The position numbers were made by a program, and so were the translations under genes. A stretch of DNA of 64,000 nt from an uncultured Lachnobacterium sp. Lineage in GTDB: Bacteria > Bacillota > Clostridia > Lachnospirales > Lachnospiraceae. The stretch spans positions 23,217-87,216 of the forward strand of contig UQRC01000005.1 in assembly GCA_900543445.1 (NCBI GenBank), read 5' to 3'. The notes below the pieces were generated by a model that worked only from the letters and a program-made list of their open reading frames with translations, was not told where the DNA came from and searched no databases. Numbering within the stretch: position 1 is the stretch's first letter; every line of letters starts with the position of its first letter. This document shows, piece by piece, positions 44,444-53,860 of this stretch.

Positions 44444-46162
44444 ATGGAATATTCAGCTATTTTTCATGATATGGATAAGAGATTCTGCTATGCGATCGAT
44501 AAAGATTTATTTGTGATCCGCGTGCAGGTAAAAAAGGATGATATGAAGGAGGTAATCCTCCACTATGAGGACAAGTATATACCTATGGAGCGCAAGGATA
44601 CGCGAATGACGCTTCCCATGAAGAAGGTAGCTACCTCGCAGTTTCACGATTATTATGAAGCGCAGCTTCAGATGCATTTGATATGTCTGAGATACTTTTT
44701 TGAATTTACGGACATGCATGGCGAAAAGGTATATTACGGCAATTATGAGTTTGACAAGGAGTGCATTACAAACAGGGACAGAATGTTTGACTGCCCGCAG
44801 AACCTCAGAGAGGAAGAGATGTTTGAGGTGCCACAGTGGGCAGCCAACAAGGTCGTGTATCAGATTTTTCCGTCACGCTTTGCCACAACACAGCCGGTGG
44901 ACAAAAAGCTGTGGTATAAGGCGCCGATTACGCCTATGGACGATTTGCATGGCAATCTCAGAGGAATCATAGAGCATCTGGATGATATGAAAGATTTGGG
45001 AATCGATGTGGTATATCTGACACCTATCTTTCAATCAAATTCGTGCCATAAATATGATACCATTGATTATTATCAGGTTGACCCATCATTTGGAACAACA
45101 GAGGATTTAAAGGAGCTTGTACAAAAATCTCACGAGCGCGGCATGAAGGTAGTTCTGGATGCGGTATACAACCACACAGGAAGAGAATTTTTTGCATTTC
45201 AGGATATCCTGGAAAAGGGTGAAAAATCAAAATATCTGGACTGGTATTTTATCGACGAACTGCCACCTAAGGGGGAATGGGGAGAGATCCCAAACTTCAA
45301 GTGCTTCGGCTACTACGGTGGAATGCCAAAGCTGAATCTGAAAAATCCGGAGGTTGAAAAATACATCACGGATGTTGCATGCTACTGGATTAAGGAATGT
45401 GACATTGACGGATGGAGAATGGATGTAGGAGACGAAATCAGTCATTTCTTTTGGAAGAATTTCAGAAGGGCAATCAAGGCAGTAAAGAAGGATATGCTGA
45501 TCATTGGTGAGATATGGCACTACGCAGGAGACTTCCTTGAGGGAGATGAGTGGGATACGGTCATGAATTATCCGTTTTACCTGAATCTGATAGATCTGCT
45601 TGCAGACGAAAAGATTAATGTCAGTCAGTTTGTGCAAAATCTTGGATATCTGAAGGGCCGCTTAAACAAAAAGTGCTATCCTTTGATGTGGAATCTGATT
45701 GATAGCCATGATACAGCAAGATTTTTACATCTGTGCAAGGATAATAAGAAAAAGCAGCATCTTGCAGCAGCCTTTCAGCTGCTACTGCCGGGAATGCCTA
45801 TGATTTACTATGGCGATGAGTATGCAATGCCCGGAGCAAATGATCCGGACTGCAGACGAGGCATGTATTGGGATGAAGAATACCAGGACAAGGAAATGTA
45901 TCAATGGTATAAGAAGCTTATGCAGATCCGAAAAACACATGCATGCATTGTAGAGGGCGAAATGATTGAGACAGTCGCAAATGACGATGAGGATACGATT
46001 GTTATGATCAGAAAAAATAGCGAAGAGACCATCGCAATGCTTTTCAATTGCGGCAGCAGTGTAAAGGAATTTCATGCGTATGCGCAGAAATATAATCTGC
46101 TAACCGATAGCGCATTTGACGGAAAAGTAGATGGGCTTGATGCCGCCGTAATTGTGCTTTAA
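44444..46162 (+). CDS. GH13 alpha-amylase family enzyme (neopullulanase/cyclomaltodextrinase type)
   Basis: A 572-residue enzyme without signal peptide, so cytoplasmic. The N-terminal about 120 residues form a beta-sandwich like the N-domain of GH13_20 maltogenic amylases. The barrel shows DVVYLTPIFQSNSCHKYDTIDYY split by a typical loop, VVLDAVYNHTG, the nucleophile Asp327 in DGWRMDVGDE, acid/base Glu356 in IIGEIWH and Asp423 in IDSHDTAR. It probably cleaves imported maltodextrins, cyclodextrins or pullulan fragments. It lies alone in a decayed mobile region with no transporter or regulator beside it. AAAGGGG precedes ATG. Confidence 0.88.
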   Translation: MEYSAIFHDMDKRFCYAIDKDLFVIRVQVKKDDMKEVILHYEDKYIPMERKDTRMTLPMKKVATSQFHDYYEAQLQMHLICLRYFFEFTDMHGEKVYYGNYEFDKECITNRDRMFDCPQNLREEEMFEVPQWAANKVVYQIFPSRFATTQPVDKKLWYKAPITPMDDLHGNLRGIIEHLDDMKDLGIDVVYLTPIFQSNSCHKYDTIDYYQVDPSFGTTEDLKELVQKSHERGMKVVLDAVYNHTGREFFAFQDILEKGEKSKYLDWYFIDELPPKGEWGEIPNFKCFGYYGGMPKLNLKNPEVEKYITDVACYWIKECDIDGWRMDVGDEISHFFWKNFRRAIKAVKKDMLIIGEIWHYAGDFLEGDEWDTVMNYPFYLNLIDLLADEKINVSQFVQNLGYLKGRLNKKCYPLMWNLIDSHDTARFLHLCKDNKKKQHLAAAFQLLLPGMPMIYYGDEYAMPGANDPDCRRGMYWDEEYQDKEMYQWYKKLMQIRKTHACIVEGEMIETVANDDEDTIVMIRKNSEETIAMLFNCGSSVKEFHAYAQKYNLLTDSAFDGKVDGLDAAVIVL

Positions 46163-46200
46163 AAATAACAGCTGAAGTCCCATTGCTATATTTATGCCAA

Positions 46201-46353
46201 TGATTATTGTCAAGGTGCGTTTTCCTGATCCGGCAGGGCGAATCTTCCGGGGACCCTGAAGGAGACGATCGCAGAAAGTTTATGGAGTTGATCAGGGATA
46301 TGACGTTTACAAAGCTGGTTGGCAAGCGCATTGGGAAAAAGATTCGAGCATAA
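46201..46353 (+). pseudogene. Unidentified coding remnant
   Basis: An open frame without a start codon, ending KFMELIRDMTFTKLVGKRIG and a short basic tail before TAA 46351. It looks like the C-terminus of a lost gene. No family is recognised. Confidence 0.25.
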
Positions 46354-46389
46354 TAACATGATTTCGGGCAAAAAGCAATCGCAGAGTAT

Positions 46390-46662
46390 ATGGATAAATC
46401 CATTCGTTTCTATGATGCCGGAGCAGAGGGATTTTATCATGGATTAGTTCTTGGTTTGATTGCTTTGATGGATAATCAGTATAAGATTAAATCAAACAGG
46501 GAATCCGGAGATGGACGAAATATTGTGCATCAACAATTGCTTGCTTTGGCAAAAGAAGGAAGAACCATGGTCATTGTCACACACGAGATGCAGTTCGCCA
46601 AGGCGGTAGCGGATCGTATGGTTTTCCTGAAATTTGTCAAGGAGCGGCTGCCGGTGAATTGA
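46390..46662 (+). pseudogene. Chimeric fragment: nuclease-like C-terminus joined to an ABC ATPase scrap
   Basis: Residues 1-43 (IRFYDAGAEGFYHGLVLGLI, then DNQYKIKSNRESGDGR) match the C-terminal nuclease part of AAA-ATPase-like/DUF1703 proteins. Residues 44-80 (LLALAKEGRTMVIVTHEMQF, then AKAVADRMVFL) match the switch/H-loop end of amino-acid ABC transporter ATPases such as GlnQ. Two unrelated genes are joined in frame after deletions, so this is not functional. Bases 46663-46948 contain no recognisable gene. Confidence 0.6.
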
Positions 46663-46948
46663 AAATACACCTGAAAGGGTGTAAAAAATAGTTTGTCCCG
46701 GACGGTCAAATATGTGGTAAAATGAATATGGTTCATCCGTGCAGAAATGCGGCCTTCGGGTTTTCACATGACACTTTTTTCTATAGCGTAGGCTGAGTGG
46801 TGTTATCATGTTGAAGCGGATGAACTTTTTTGATTCATAGGAAAATGATATGCAGGCATTGTTTTATAGGATAAATAAGAAATGTTGAGTTTTCGTAAAA
46901 AGATGGACAAAATAGAAGTTATGTAAATAAATGGGTAGGAGAAAATGT

Positions 46949-48097
46949 ATGAATGTAATAGTAGCAATTGATTCCCTCAAGGGAAGCCTGCGTTCCCTGC
47001 AGGCGGGAGCCGCCGCAAAGGCAGGCATTCTTCGAGCCATCCCGGATGCAATCGTATCGGTCAAACCGGTTGCAGACGGCGGCGAAGGCACCGTGACTGC
47101 ACTAGTATCTGGGTTGTCCGGAAGAAGCGTCACGATAGCGGTCACCGGACCGCTGGGCGAAACCGTAGAAGCAACCTACGGCATCCTGCCGGATCACACC
47201 GCTGTCATCGAGATGGCAGAGGCCGCCGGACTTCCGCTCGTGCCCGCGGAGAAGCGTAATCCCATGAACACCACCACATACGGTGTAGGAGAACTGATCC
47301 TGCACGCGTTGGATGAGGGGTGCCGTAGCTTCATCATCGGCATCGGGGGCAGCGCAACCAACGATGGTGGAACCGGTATGCTGCGCGCCTTGGGTTGCCG
47401 CTTCCGGAAAGCCGACGGAAGCGAAATCGCATTGGGCGCACAGGAACTCAGCGAACTTGCCACCATCGAAACCGAAGCACTTGATCCACGCCTGAAGGAG
47501 AGTCACTTCTCAATCGCCTGCGACGTGACCAATCCGCTGTGCGGTCCCAGTGGCGCAAGTTACATCTTCGCTCCGCAAAAAGGAGCCGATCCTGCAACCG
47601 TTCAAAAACTTGATGCGGCATTGGCACATCTGGCAGACATGACCGCCGTCACACTCGGCACAGATCTTCGTGATCAGCCGGGAGCGGGAGCAGCAGGTGG
47701 ACTTGGTTTCGCTTTTGCATCGTACCTGAACGGCACACTCCGTCTGGGAGTCGATATTGTCCTTGATGCGGTCCTGCCGGAATCCGAACTTCGCGCCGCC
47801 GATATCGTTGTCACCGGAGAGGGCTGCTTCGATGGTCAGACCGCGATGGGCAAAGCGCCGGTCGGCATCGCCCGCCGAGCCAAAGCCTGTGGCTGCAAAG
47901 TCATCGTGCTTGCCGGCAGCGTCGAGCATAGCGGCGCACGCGCCACCCAGCAGAATCCGCCACTCGTCGATGCCGTATTCCCGATCCTGCCGGGTGCGAT
48001 GACACTTGAGGAGGCGATGCATGAAGACGTCGCGTATGAAAATATGGAGTATACTGCGGAGCAGGTGTTTCGGGTGATTGGAAGTTGTGAGAAATAG
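46949..48097 (+). CDS. Glycerate kinase (GarK/GlxK family)
   Basis: A 382-residue kinase converting glycerate to a phosphoglycerate. It begins MNVIVAIDSLKGSLRSLQAG and carries VKPVADGGEGTVTAL, IGIGGSATNDGGTGMLRALG and VTGEGCFDGQTAMGKAP, all diagnostic for the type 2 family. I start at ATG 46949 (TAGGAGAAAATGT upstream) instead of 46931. Base composition is clearly more GC-rich than the flanks, with many GCC, CGC and ACC codons, suggesting recent transfer or a different expression class. No glyoxylate genes are nearby. Confidence 0.9.
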   Translation: MNVIVAIDSLKGSLRSLQAGAAAKAGILRAIPDAIVSVKPVADGGEGTVTALVSGLSGRSVTIAVTGPLGETVEATYGILPDHTAVIEMAEAAGLPLVPAEKRNPMNTTTYGVGELILHALDEGCRSFIIGIGGSATNDGGTGMLRALGCRFRKADGSEIALGAQELSELATIETEALDPRLKESHFSIACDVTNPLCGPSGASYIFAPQKGADPATVQKLDAALAHLADMTAVTLGTDLRDQPGAGAAGGLGFAFASYLNGTLRLGVDIVLDAVLPESELRAADIVVTGEGCFDGQTAMGKAPVGIARRAKACGCKVIVLAGSVEHSGARATQQNPPLVDAVFPILPGAMTLEEAMHEDVAYENMEYTAEQVFRVIGSCEK

Positions 48098-48178
48098 AAG
48101 GATATAATTTAGTAAAATGTGGTAATAATGAAAATGTGACATTTCGCAAAAAGATAGTGTAATGGATTGCTTTTTTTT

Positions 48179-48340
48179 GAACTAAGAGATAAAATTAGTT
48201 TAAAAAGAGATGATTTGTTGAACTAAAAAACAGAGTAGTTAAAAAAATAACAAATTTCTGAACTATAATTTTTTTAGTCTAAAGATAGATTCTATTTTAT
48301 ACTAAGAATTTTCTAAGTCTAAAATGTAGGGAAATAATGA
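48179..48340 (+). repeat. Four phased ~40-bp repeats before fic
   Basis: Units begin with GAACTA or a near variant at 48179, 48220, 48260 and 48299 (spacing 41, 40 and 39). Each unit has an inner dyad, AACTA followed about 10 bases later by TAGT, and most continue TCTAAA or TTTAAA. TATAAT (48264-48269) lies in unit 3 and TATACT (48298-48303) at unit 4, so promoters overlap the repeats. They look like operator sites. The 268-base gap 48098-48365 holds nothing else. Confidence 0.65.
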
Positions 48341-48365
48341 ACAAAAGTGAAAGGCGGAATGTGCA

Positions 48366-49499
48366 ATGAATTTTGAGGAGATTTTTTTAAACGTGCCAAA
48401 ACCACATATACCTGAAAAATTGCCAATAGAACTTTCTAAGTCATTATATGACTGTGAAATAATTAAACTGATTTCCAAAGCAAATAATGCTATGGGAGCA
48501 TATAGGGGTTTTTTGATCAATACTATAAATCCGATGCTTTTGATATCTCCCTTGGTTTCGCAGGAAGCGGTTCTTTCATCAAAACTTGAAGGCACACATG
48601 CAACCATTGAAGATTTTATCAATTATGATGCTGGAAATGAAGTATCCGTTTCGAAGGATGAAATGCAGGAGGTAATGAATTATAGGAGTGCACTGTACTT
48701 TGCGCTAGGTAAAATGTCGACAATATCGGATGATTCAGAAGAAGGGCGACATAAATTACCATTAAGTGTTCGATTGATCAAAGAAATGCATAAAATTCTT
48801 CTGGATAATGTAAGAGGGCAAAATAAAAGTCCGGGAGAATTTAAGACGGAGCAAAATTATATCGGCAATTCGGCAGAAATTACATTTACACCACTTCCAC
48901 CGGAATTAACACAGGATTATATGGCTAATTTTGAACAATATATTCATTTTGATGAAGTTGATTTATTGGTTCAGGCAGCTTTGATTCATTGTCAGTTTGA
49001 AATGATTCATCCATTTAAAGACGGAAATGGAAGAATAGGGCGTTTGCTTATACCACTTTTTTTGTATTATCGAGAGATGCTTCCGGTTCCAACCTTTTAT
49101 ATGAGTGCTTATTTTGAAAAAGATAGAACAATGTATTTGGAAAAACTATCTGCGGTTTCTCAAAAAAATGATTATGCAACATGGATTAAATATTTTTTGG
49201 AGGGTGTAATTCAACAGGCAGAAATTAATACCTTGAAAGCAAAAGCTTTATTGGATAGATACAATGAGTTTAAAGATATATGTATATCTGGTATGAGTTC
49301 AAAATATGCAATTCCTTTATTGGATGAAATATTTCAGAGACCGGCATTTAAGGCAAAACAGATTCAGGAAGTAATTCCGGGTAGCAAAGGCACATTATAT
49401 AATATGCTAGATGAGTTTGTTGCTAGAGGAATATTAAGAAAGGATGATAAGGCAAGAAATGCCACCTATTTTTGTCCTGCAATTTTATCAATAATATAA
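48366..49499 (+). CDS. Fic family protein with inhibitory helix and C-terminal winged helix
   Basis: A 377-residue protein. The Fic core motif HPFKDGNGRIGR carries catalytic His215; it transfers AMP (or another nucleotide) to target hydroxyls. The inhibitory motif S-x3-E-G (Ser71 to Glu75 in SSKLEGTHAT) lies N-terminal to the core, the class II arrangement, so the enzyme is self-inhibited. The last about 80 residues (AKQIQEVIPGSKGTLYNMLD and onward) form a winged-helix DNA-binding domain. With the phased repeats upstream, autoregulation is likely. Such proteins act in stress responses or toxin-antitoxin-like control. Confidence 0.88.
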   Translation: MNFEEIFLNVPKPHIPEKLPIELSKSLYDCEIIKLISKANNAMGAYRGFLINTINPMLLISPLVSQEAVLSSKLEGTHATIEDFINYDAGNEVSVSKDEMQEVMNYRSALYFALGKMSTISDDSEEGRHKLPLSVRLIKEMHKILLDNVRGQNKSPGEFKTEQNYIGNSAEITFTPLPPELTQDYMANFEQYIHFDEVDLLVQAALIHCQFEMIHPFKDGNGRIGRLLIPLFLYYREMLPVPTFYMSAYFEKDRTMYLEKLSAVSQKNDYATWIKYFLEGVIQQAEINTLKAKALLDRYNEFKDICISGMSSKYAIPLLDEIFQRPAFKAKQIQEVIPGSKGTLYNMLDEFVARGILRKDDKARNATYFCPAILSII

Positions 49500-49515
49500 T
49501 ACAAATAATTGTTAG

Positions 49516-49546
49516 AGGATTATGTAGAGATGCATAATCCTTTTTT
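49516..49546 (+). terminator. Terminator after fic
   Basis: AGGATTATG and CATAATCCT form a 9-bp stem with an 8-base loop followed by TTTTTT. Confidence 0.8.
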
Positions 49547-49647
49547 GTAATGGAAATCATTGAACGGATTATGGGACACTGACTGCGATAATATGACCTC
49601 AACATAAAGAAGCGTAAAAACAAACAGATGGAAAGGTGGACGCAATT

Positions 49648-49980
49648 ATGGAAGAAATGTATTTTACAATCGCAGGCTGCAGTCATTACTACGGAACACA
49701 GTTCATGGAAAAAGGCATGAAAGTTAAGCTTGAAAAGGAACCCGATAATCCATACGACAAAGAAGCGATTATGGTCAAAATCAAAGGACTCGGCAAGTGT
49801 GGGTATGTAGCCAACAGCCCATACACTGTACAGGGCGAATCCATGAGCGCCGGAAGACTTTATGACAAGATCGGCGATAAGGCGAAAGGGAAGATCGTGT
49901 TTGTCGTTGGCGGAACGGCAGTGTGTCGGATTACGGATGATGGAATGGAGAAGCAAGTCATAGAAGAAGCAATGGAATAA
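49648..49980 (+). CDS. Stand-alone HIRAN domain protein
   Basis: A 110-residue protein starting at ATG 49648 (AAAGGTGG eight bases upstream). FTIAGCSHYYGTQFMEKG, then KLEKEPDNPYDKEAIMVKI and GKCGYVANSP match the HIRAN fold, which binds DNA 3' ends or damaged DNA and is often fused to helicases. Here it is a separate gene close to a helicase gene, which fits a DNA-processing or defence setting. Confidence 0.75.
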   Translation: MEEMYFTIAGCSHYYGTQFMEKGMKVKLEKEPDNPYDKEAIMVKIKGLGKCGYVANSPYTVQGESMSAGRLYDKIGDKAKGKIVFVVGGTAVCRITDDGMEKQVIEEAME

Positions 49981-49981
49981 A

Positions 49982-50161
49982 AGCAAGAGTCTATCAACCT
50001 TCGGAGCCGTCTTTAGCGTAGTAAGCGGCTTCATCCTGGCGGCATTACTTTATACCGTATGTGATATTGATGTAAAAGATGTTCCGGTCGTGATCATGAT
50101 CCTTTTGTGGGTGGTATTGTCGGCACTTATGGCAGAATTCTCGGAGAAAATCGGATTATAG
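49982..50161 (+). pseudogene. Membrane protein fragment without start codon
   Basis: The frame reads two hydrophobic segments (FGAVFSVVSGFILAALLYTV and VPVVIMILLWVVLSALMAEF) and ends at TAG 50159. No ATG, GTG or TTG with a ribosome site precedes the first segment. It is either the 3' end of a truncated gene or uses an unusual start. Unidentified. Confidence 0.35.
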
Positions 50162-50218
50162 AGAAAAAGCGACAATATAGGGACGGAATCGTCGGAAAAT
50201 GGCGGAAAAACATTGCTA

Positions 50219-50246
50219 TTGACAGATGAAAAGAATACACTATAAG
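50219..50246 (+). promoter_or_regulatory. Promoter of the helicase-Nudix unit
   Basis: TTGACA (50219-50224), 16-base spacer, TATAAG (50241-50246), about 110 bases before the start codon. Confidence 0.6.
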
Positions 50247-50353
50247 TGTCGAGAAAATAGCGCATACCTATGAAAAACTATATTGAAAAGATGGATAGAA
50301 AATACAAGAATCGTAAATAGGTATAGAAATTTACGATAACTGGAGGAAAAAAG

Positions 50354-53300
50354 ATGCATCAACAAGACATTATTGAAATTAACAAAGGCTTGCAGAAAGC
50401 CTATATAGATAATGCGGTTAATTCCAATCTTGCTTATAGTCCGCAATTTATCACAAATGATCATAAACGCGGAGTAAAGATTCTTACGCATATTGAGAAT
50501 CAGTTGATGCATTGTGACGAATTTTCCATCAGTGTTGCATTCATAAACCGAAGTGGTTTTGTAGAACTATCAGAAACATTAAAAGAGTTGGAGCGAAGAG
50601 GTGTTCGTGGTCGAATTTTGACGACGGATTATTTGTGTTTCAGTGAACCTTATGCATTGGACAAGCTGGCAACTTTAAGTAATATTGAACTTAAAATGTA
50701 CCATGTTAATGATGCGGGTGTTGGTTTTCACACGAAAGGATATTTGTTTCGCGAAAATGGAATTTATCGAATCATCATCGGAAGTTCAAATATGACACAG
50801 ACGGCGTTATCAACCAATATGGAATGGAATACGCAGTTAGTAAGTACAGAACAAGGCGAGATGGCACAGTCGATTGTTAGTGAGTTTGAGAGGCTTTGGA
50901 CGGATAATGCATCAAAATTATACGATGAATTTATAGAGGCATATCGAGAAAAATATAACCGCAAAAAACAGATTGATCGTTTGATTCGTGAGCAGCATAA
51001 GATTGCACTTCAAGATGAGATAGTTGATTATGATACTTACCGATTAACTCCGAATAAAATGCAGAGAGAATTTATAGGTAATATTCATGATTTGCGAGAG
51101 CGGGGAGCAAAGAGGGCTCTGTTAATCAGTGCGACTGGAACCGGAAAAACATATGCTTCCGCATTTGCTTTAAAAAATGAGAGTCCAAAGAAAGCATTAT
51201 TTATTGTTCACCGTGAGTTGATTGCAAAGCAGGCAATCAAGAGTTATCGGAAAGTGTTTGGCAATACAAAGAAACTTGCATTATTATCTGGAACCTCTAA
51301 GGAATATGATGCAGATATTTTATTTGCGACAATGTCAATGATGGCTAAGCAGGAGACTTTGGATCGCTATAAACCCGAAGAATTTGATTGGATTTGTATT
51401 GACGAGGTACATCGAGCAGGATCGGACAGTTATCAAAAAATCATGAGTTATTTTCACCCAGATTTTTGGTTGGGAATGACTGCAAGCCCAGAACGAACGG
51501 ACGGATTTGATATCTTCAATTTGTTTGATCACAATATTGCATATGAGATTCGGCTGCAGCAGGCATTAAAGGAAGATATGCTTTGTCCATTCCATTATTT
51601 TGGAATTACAGACATTGAAATCAATGGCGAAATTATGAATGATAAAACTGGTATGCGCAATTTTTCATACCTGGTTTCGGACAAGCGTGTACAATATGTT
51701 TTGGAGCAGGCGAATTATTTTGGATATAGCGGCGAACGTGTGAAAGGTCTTGTTTTCTGTAGTAGTAAGAAAGAGGCACAGGAACTTTCTGCTAAATTTA
51801 ATGCAAGAGGATATTATACGGCTGCTTTAGCAGGAGATGATTCCGGAAAGCAGCGAGAGGCTTGCATTGAACTTTTGACAAAAGAAGTATCAGAGGAAGA
51901 AATTCAGGATCATGAAAATGCAATAAAAAATGCTGTCGCATGTGATCTGGATGAAATGCCTTATTTAGATTATATTTTTACGATTGATATTTTCAATGAG
52001 GGCGTTGATATACCTGAGATTAATCAGGTATTGATGCTGCGTCCGACCGAATCTCCGATTGTATTTGTGCAGCAGTTGGGGCGCGGACTCAGAAAAGCCG
52101 AGAACAAAGACTATGTTGTAATTATCGATTTTATTGGTAATTATACGAACAACTACATGATTCCAATTGCTTTATCAGGAGATCGAAGTTACAACAAGGA
52201 CTCGATTCGAAGATATGTTTCGGAGGGTACAAGAATTATTCCGGGAGCATCGACAATTCATTTTGATGAGATATCTCGAACACGAATTTTTCAATCGATT
52301 GATAGTGCCAGAACAAATGATGTTAAGTTGTTAAAGGAATCTTATGAACAATTAAAATATCGTTTGGGACGAATACCGACAGTTTTAGATTTTAAGAAAT
52401 ATGGTGCAATTGATGTAAGCAAATATTTCGAAAAATTTGGTTCGTATTATGCTTTTTTGGTTAAATACTATGGCGATGAATATGAAACCCGATTAAGCTC
52501 AAGTGAAGCGAATATTATAGAATTTATTTCAAAGAAAGTTACAAACATGAAGCGACCGCATGATCTTATGTTACTTCGACAGTTGATGCGAATGGATAAT
52601 AGGGTGGGTGTTTATCTGGAAAAACTTTTGGGCAATTTTAGTCAACAATCCAATTTATCAAAAGGCGTAGAGGAATCAGTTGTAAGAAATCTTACGAATG
52701 AGTTCCCTAAAGAGGAAGAACGTAAGAAATATATGGATTGTGTTCTGATCAAATCAACAGCGAATGGATATCAGCTAGATGATAAATTTCAGAAGCTGTT
52801 AATGGAAAATCCTGTGTTTGCAAAGATGGTAAAAGATTTGATTGAATACGGTATCGAGAACTATAAGGATAATTATTCAGATACATATAAAGACACCAAT
52901 TTTCAATTGTATCAGAAGTATACATATGAGGATGTGTGCCGGTTATTGAACTGGAAGAAAAATATGAATGCGCAAAATATCGGCGGATATTTTTATGACG
53001 CTGAAACTAAGACACTTCCGGTGTTTATTAACTATGATAAAACGGAAGATGCGATAGCATACGAGGATCGATTTGTTACGCAGGCGCATTTGATTGCATT
53101 ATCGAAACATCCGAGAAAAATTAGTTCAAGTGATGCTGATCATTTCTTTAAGAGAACAGAAGCAGATAAGGATAATCGGATTTTGCTCTTTGTCAGAAAG
53201 AATAAAGATGATAAAGAAGCGAAAGAGTTTTATTTTTTAGGAGAAGTATTTGCACAGGGAGAACCGATTCCAATTAAGATGGAAAAGACCGGAGATGATG

Positions 53301-53374
53301 CATTTGAAATTAATTACAAATTAGATGTTCCGGTGCGTGAGGACATCTATGAATACATAGTAAGTGAGGCATAA
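50354..53374 (+). CDS. PLD-nuclease / SF2 helicase / DUF3427 protein
   Basis: A 1006-residue protein. Residues about 35-195 form a phospholipase D-like nuclease with one HxK motif (His126-Lys128) and GSSNMTQTAL. The SF2 helicase follows at about 230-620: Walker A ATGTGKT (Lys265), DEVH at 350-353, GMTASPERTDG, and QLGRGLRK. The C-terminal about 350 residues contain a DUF3427-like part ending with LFVRKNKDD and FYFLGEVFAQG. The domain set resembles type III/ISP-like restriction helicases and is frequent in defence islands. Expected action is ATP-driven DNA remodelling and cleavage. TGGAGG precedes ATG; a Nudix gene follows by 1 base. A paralogue without the same C-terminus lies at 59169. Confidence 0.82.
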   Translation: MHQQDIIEINKGLQKAYIDNAVNSNLAYSPQFITNDHKRGVKILTHIENQLMHCDEFSISVAFINRSGFVELSETLKELERRGVRGRILTTDYLCFSEPYALDKLATLSNIELKMYHVNDAGVGFHTKGYLFRENGIYRIIIGSSNMTQTALSTNMEWNTQLVSTEQGEMAQSIVSEFERLWTDNASKLYDEFIEAYREKYNRKKQIDRLIREQHKIALQDEIVDYDTYRLTPNKMQREFIGNIHDLRERGAKRALLISATGTGKTYASAFALKNESPKKALFIVHRELIAKQAIKSYRKVFGNTKKLALLSGTSKEYDADILFATMSMMAKQETLDRYKPEEFDWICIDEVHRAGSDSYQKIMSYFHPDFWLGMTASPERTDGFDIFNLFDHNIAYEIRLQQALKEDMLCPFHYFGITDIEINGEIMNDKTGMRNFSYLVSDKRVQYVLEQANYFGYSGERVKGLVFCSSKKEAQELSAKFNARGYYTAALAGDDSGKQREACIELLTKEVSEEEIQDHENAIKNAVACDLDEMPYLDYIFTIDIFNEGVDIPEINQVLMLRPTESPIVFVQQLGRGLRKAENKDYVVIIDFIGNYTNNYMIPIALSGDRSYNKDSIRRYVSEGTRIIPGASTIHFDEISRTRIFQSIDSARTNDVKLLKESYEQLKYRLGRIPTVLDFKKYGAIDVSKYFEKFGSYYAFLVKYYGDEYETRLSSSEANIIEFISKKVTNMKRPHDLMLLRQLMRMDNRVGVYLEKLLGNFSQQSNLSKGVEESVVRNLTNEFPKEEERKKYMDCVLIKSTANGYQLDDKFQKLLMENPVFAKMVKDLIEYGIENYKDNYSDTYKDTNFQLYQKYTYEDVCRLLNWKKNMNAQNIGGYFYDAETKTLPVFINYDKTEDAIAYEDRFVTQAHLIALSKHPRKISSSDADHFFKRTEADKDNRILLFVRKNKDDKEAKEFYFLGEVFAQGEPIPIKMEKTGDDAFEINYKLDVPVREDIYEYIVSEA

Positions 53375-53375
53375 A

Positions 53376-53780
53376 ATGAAAACTGTACGTGTAGTAGCTG
53401 CTGTCATAAAAGCAGAGAATGAAAAGGGACAACCGATCATCTTCGCAACACAGCGAGGATATGGAGATTTAAAAGGGGGCTGGGAATTCCCTGGTGGAAA
53501 AATCGAGGAAGGCGAAACGCCACAGGAAGCACTTAAACGTGAAATCATGGAGGAACTCGATACAGAGATTTCGGTTGGTGATTTAATTGATACGATCGAA
53601 TATGACTATCCAACATTTCATTTGTCAATGGACTGTTTCTGGTGCCAGATTGTTAAGGGAGATCTGGTGCTTAAGGAACATGAGGCGGCGAAGTGGTTGA
53701 GAATGGATGAGTTGGATAGTGTGGAGTGGTTGCCAGCAGATGTGAACTTAATAAATCAAATTAGTAATAAAATGTTTTGA
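53376..53780 (+). CDS. Nudix hydrolase (MutT-like)
   Basis: A 134-residue protein with a full Nudix box: GGKIEEGETPQEALKREIMEE (within GX5EX7REUXEEXGU; the last G is D). It starts MKTVRVVAAVI, like 8-oxo-dGTP hydrolases of the MutT/CTP pyrophosphohydrolase type. It begins 1 base after the helicase stop, so the two are coupled. In a defence context it could cleave a modified or signalling nucleotide. The simple housekeeping reading is nucleotide-pool sanitising. Confidence 0.88.
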   Translation: MKTVRVVAAVIKAENEKGQPIIFATQRGYGDLKGGWEFPGGKIEEGETPQEALKREIMEELDTEISVGDLIDTIEYDYPTFHLSMDCFWCQIVKGDLVLKEHEAAKWLRMDELDSVEWLPADVNLINQISNKMF

Positions 53781-53860
53781 TGTGCAAAGATGTAATAGGA
53801 GATTTGTTGTGTAATAGATATTTTTTTAGGATAAATGTATATGTACGAAGAGGGATATAT

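Noticed and set aside
46390-46662. ABC transporter ATPase gene
   Set aside because: Only the H-loop end is present, with no Walker A or signature motif, joined to an unrelated nuclease-like fragment.
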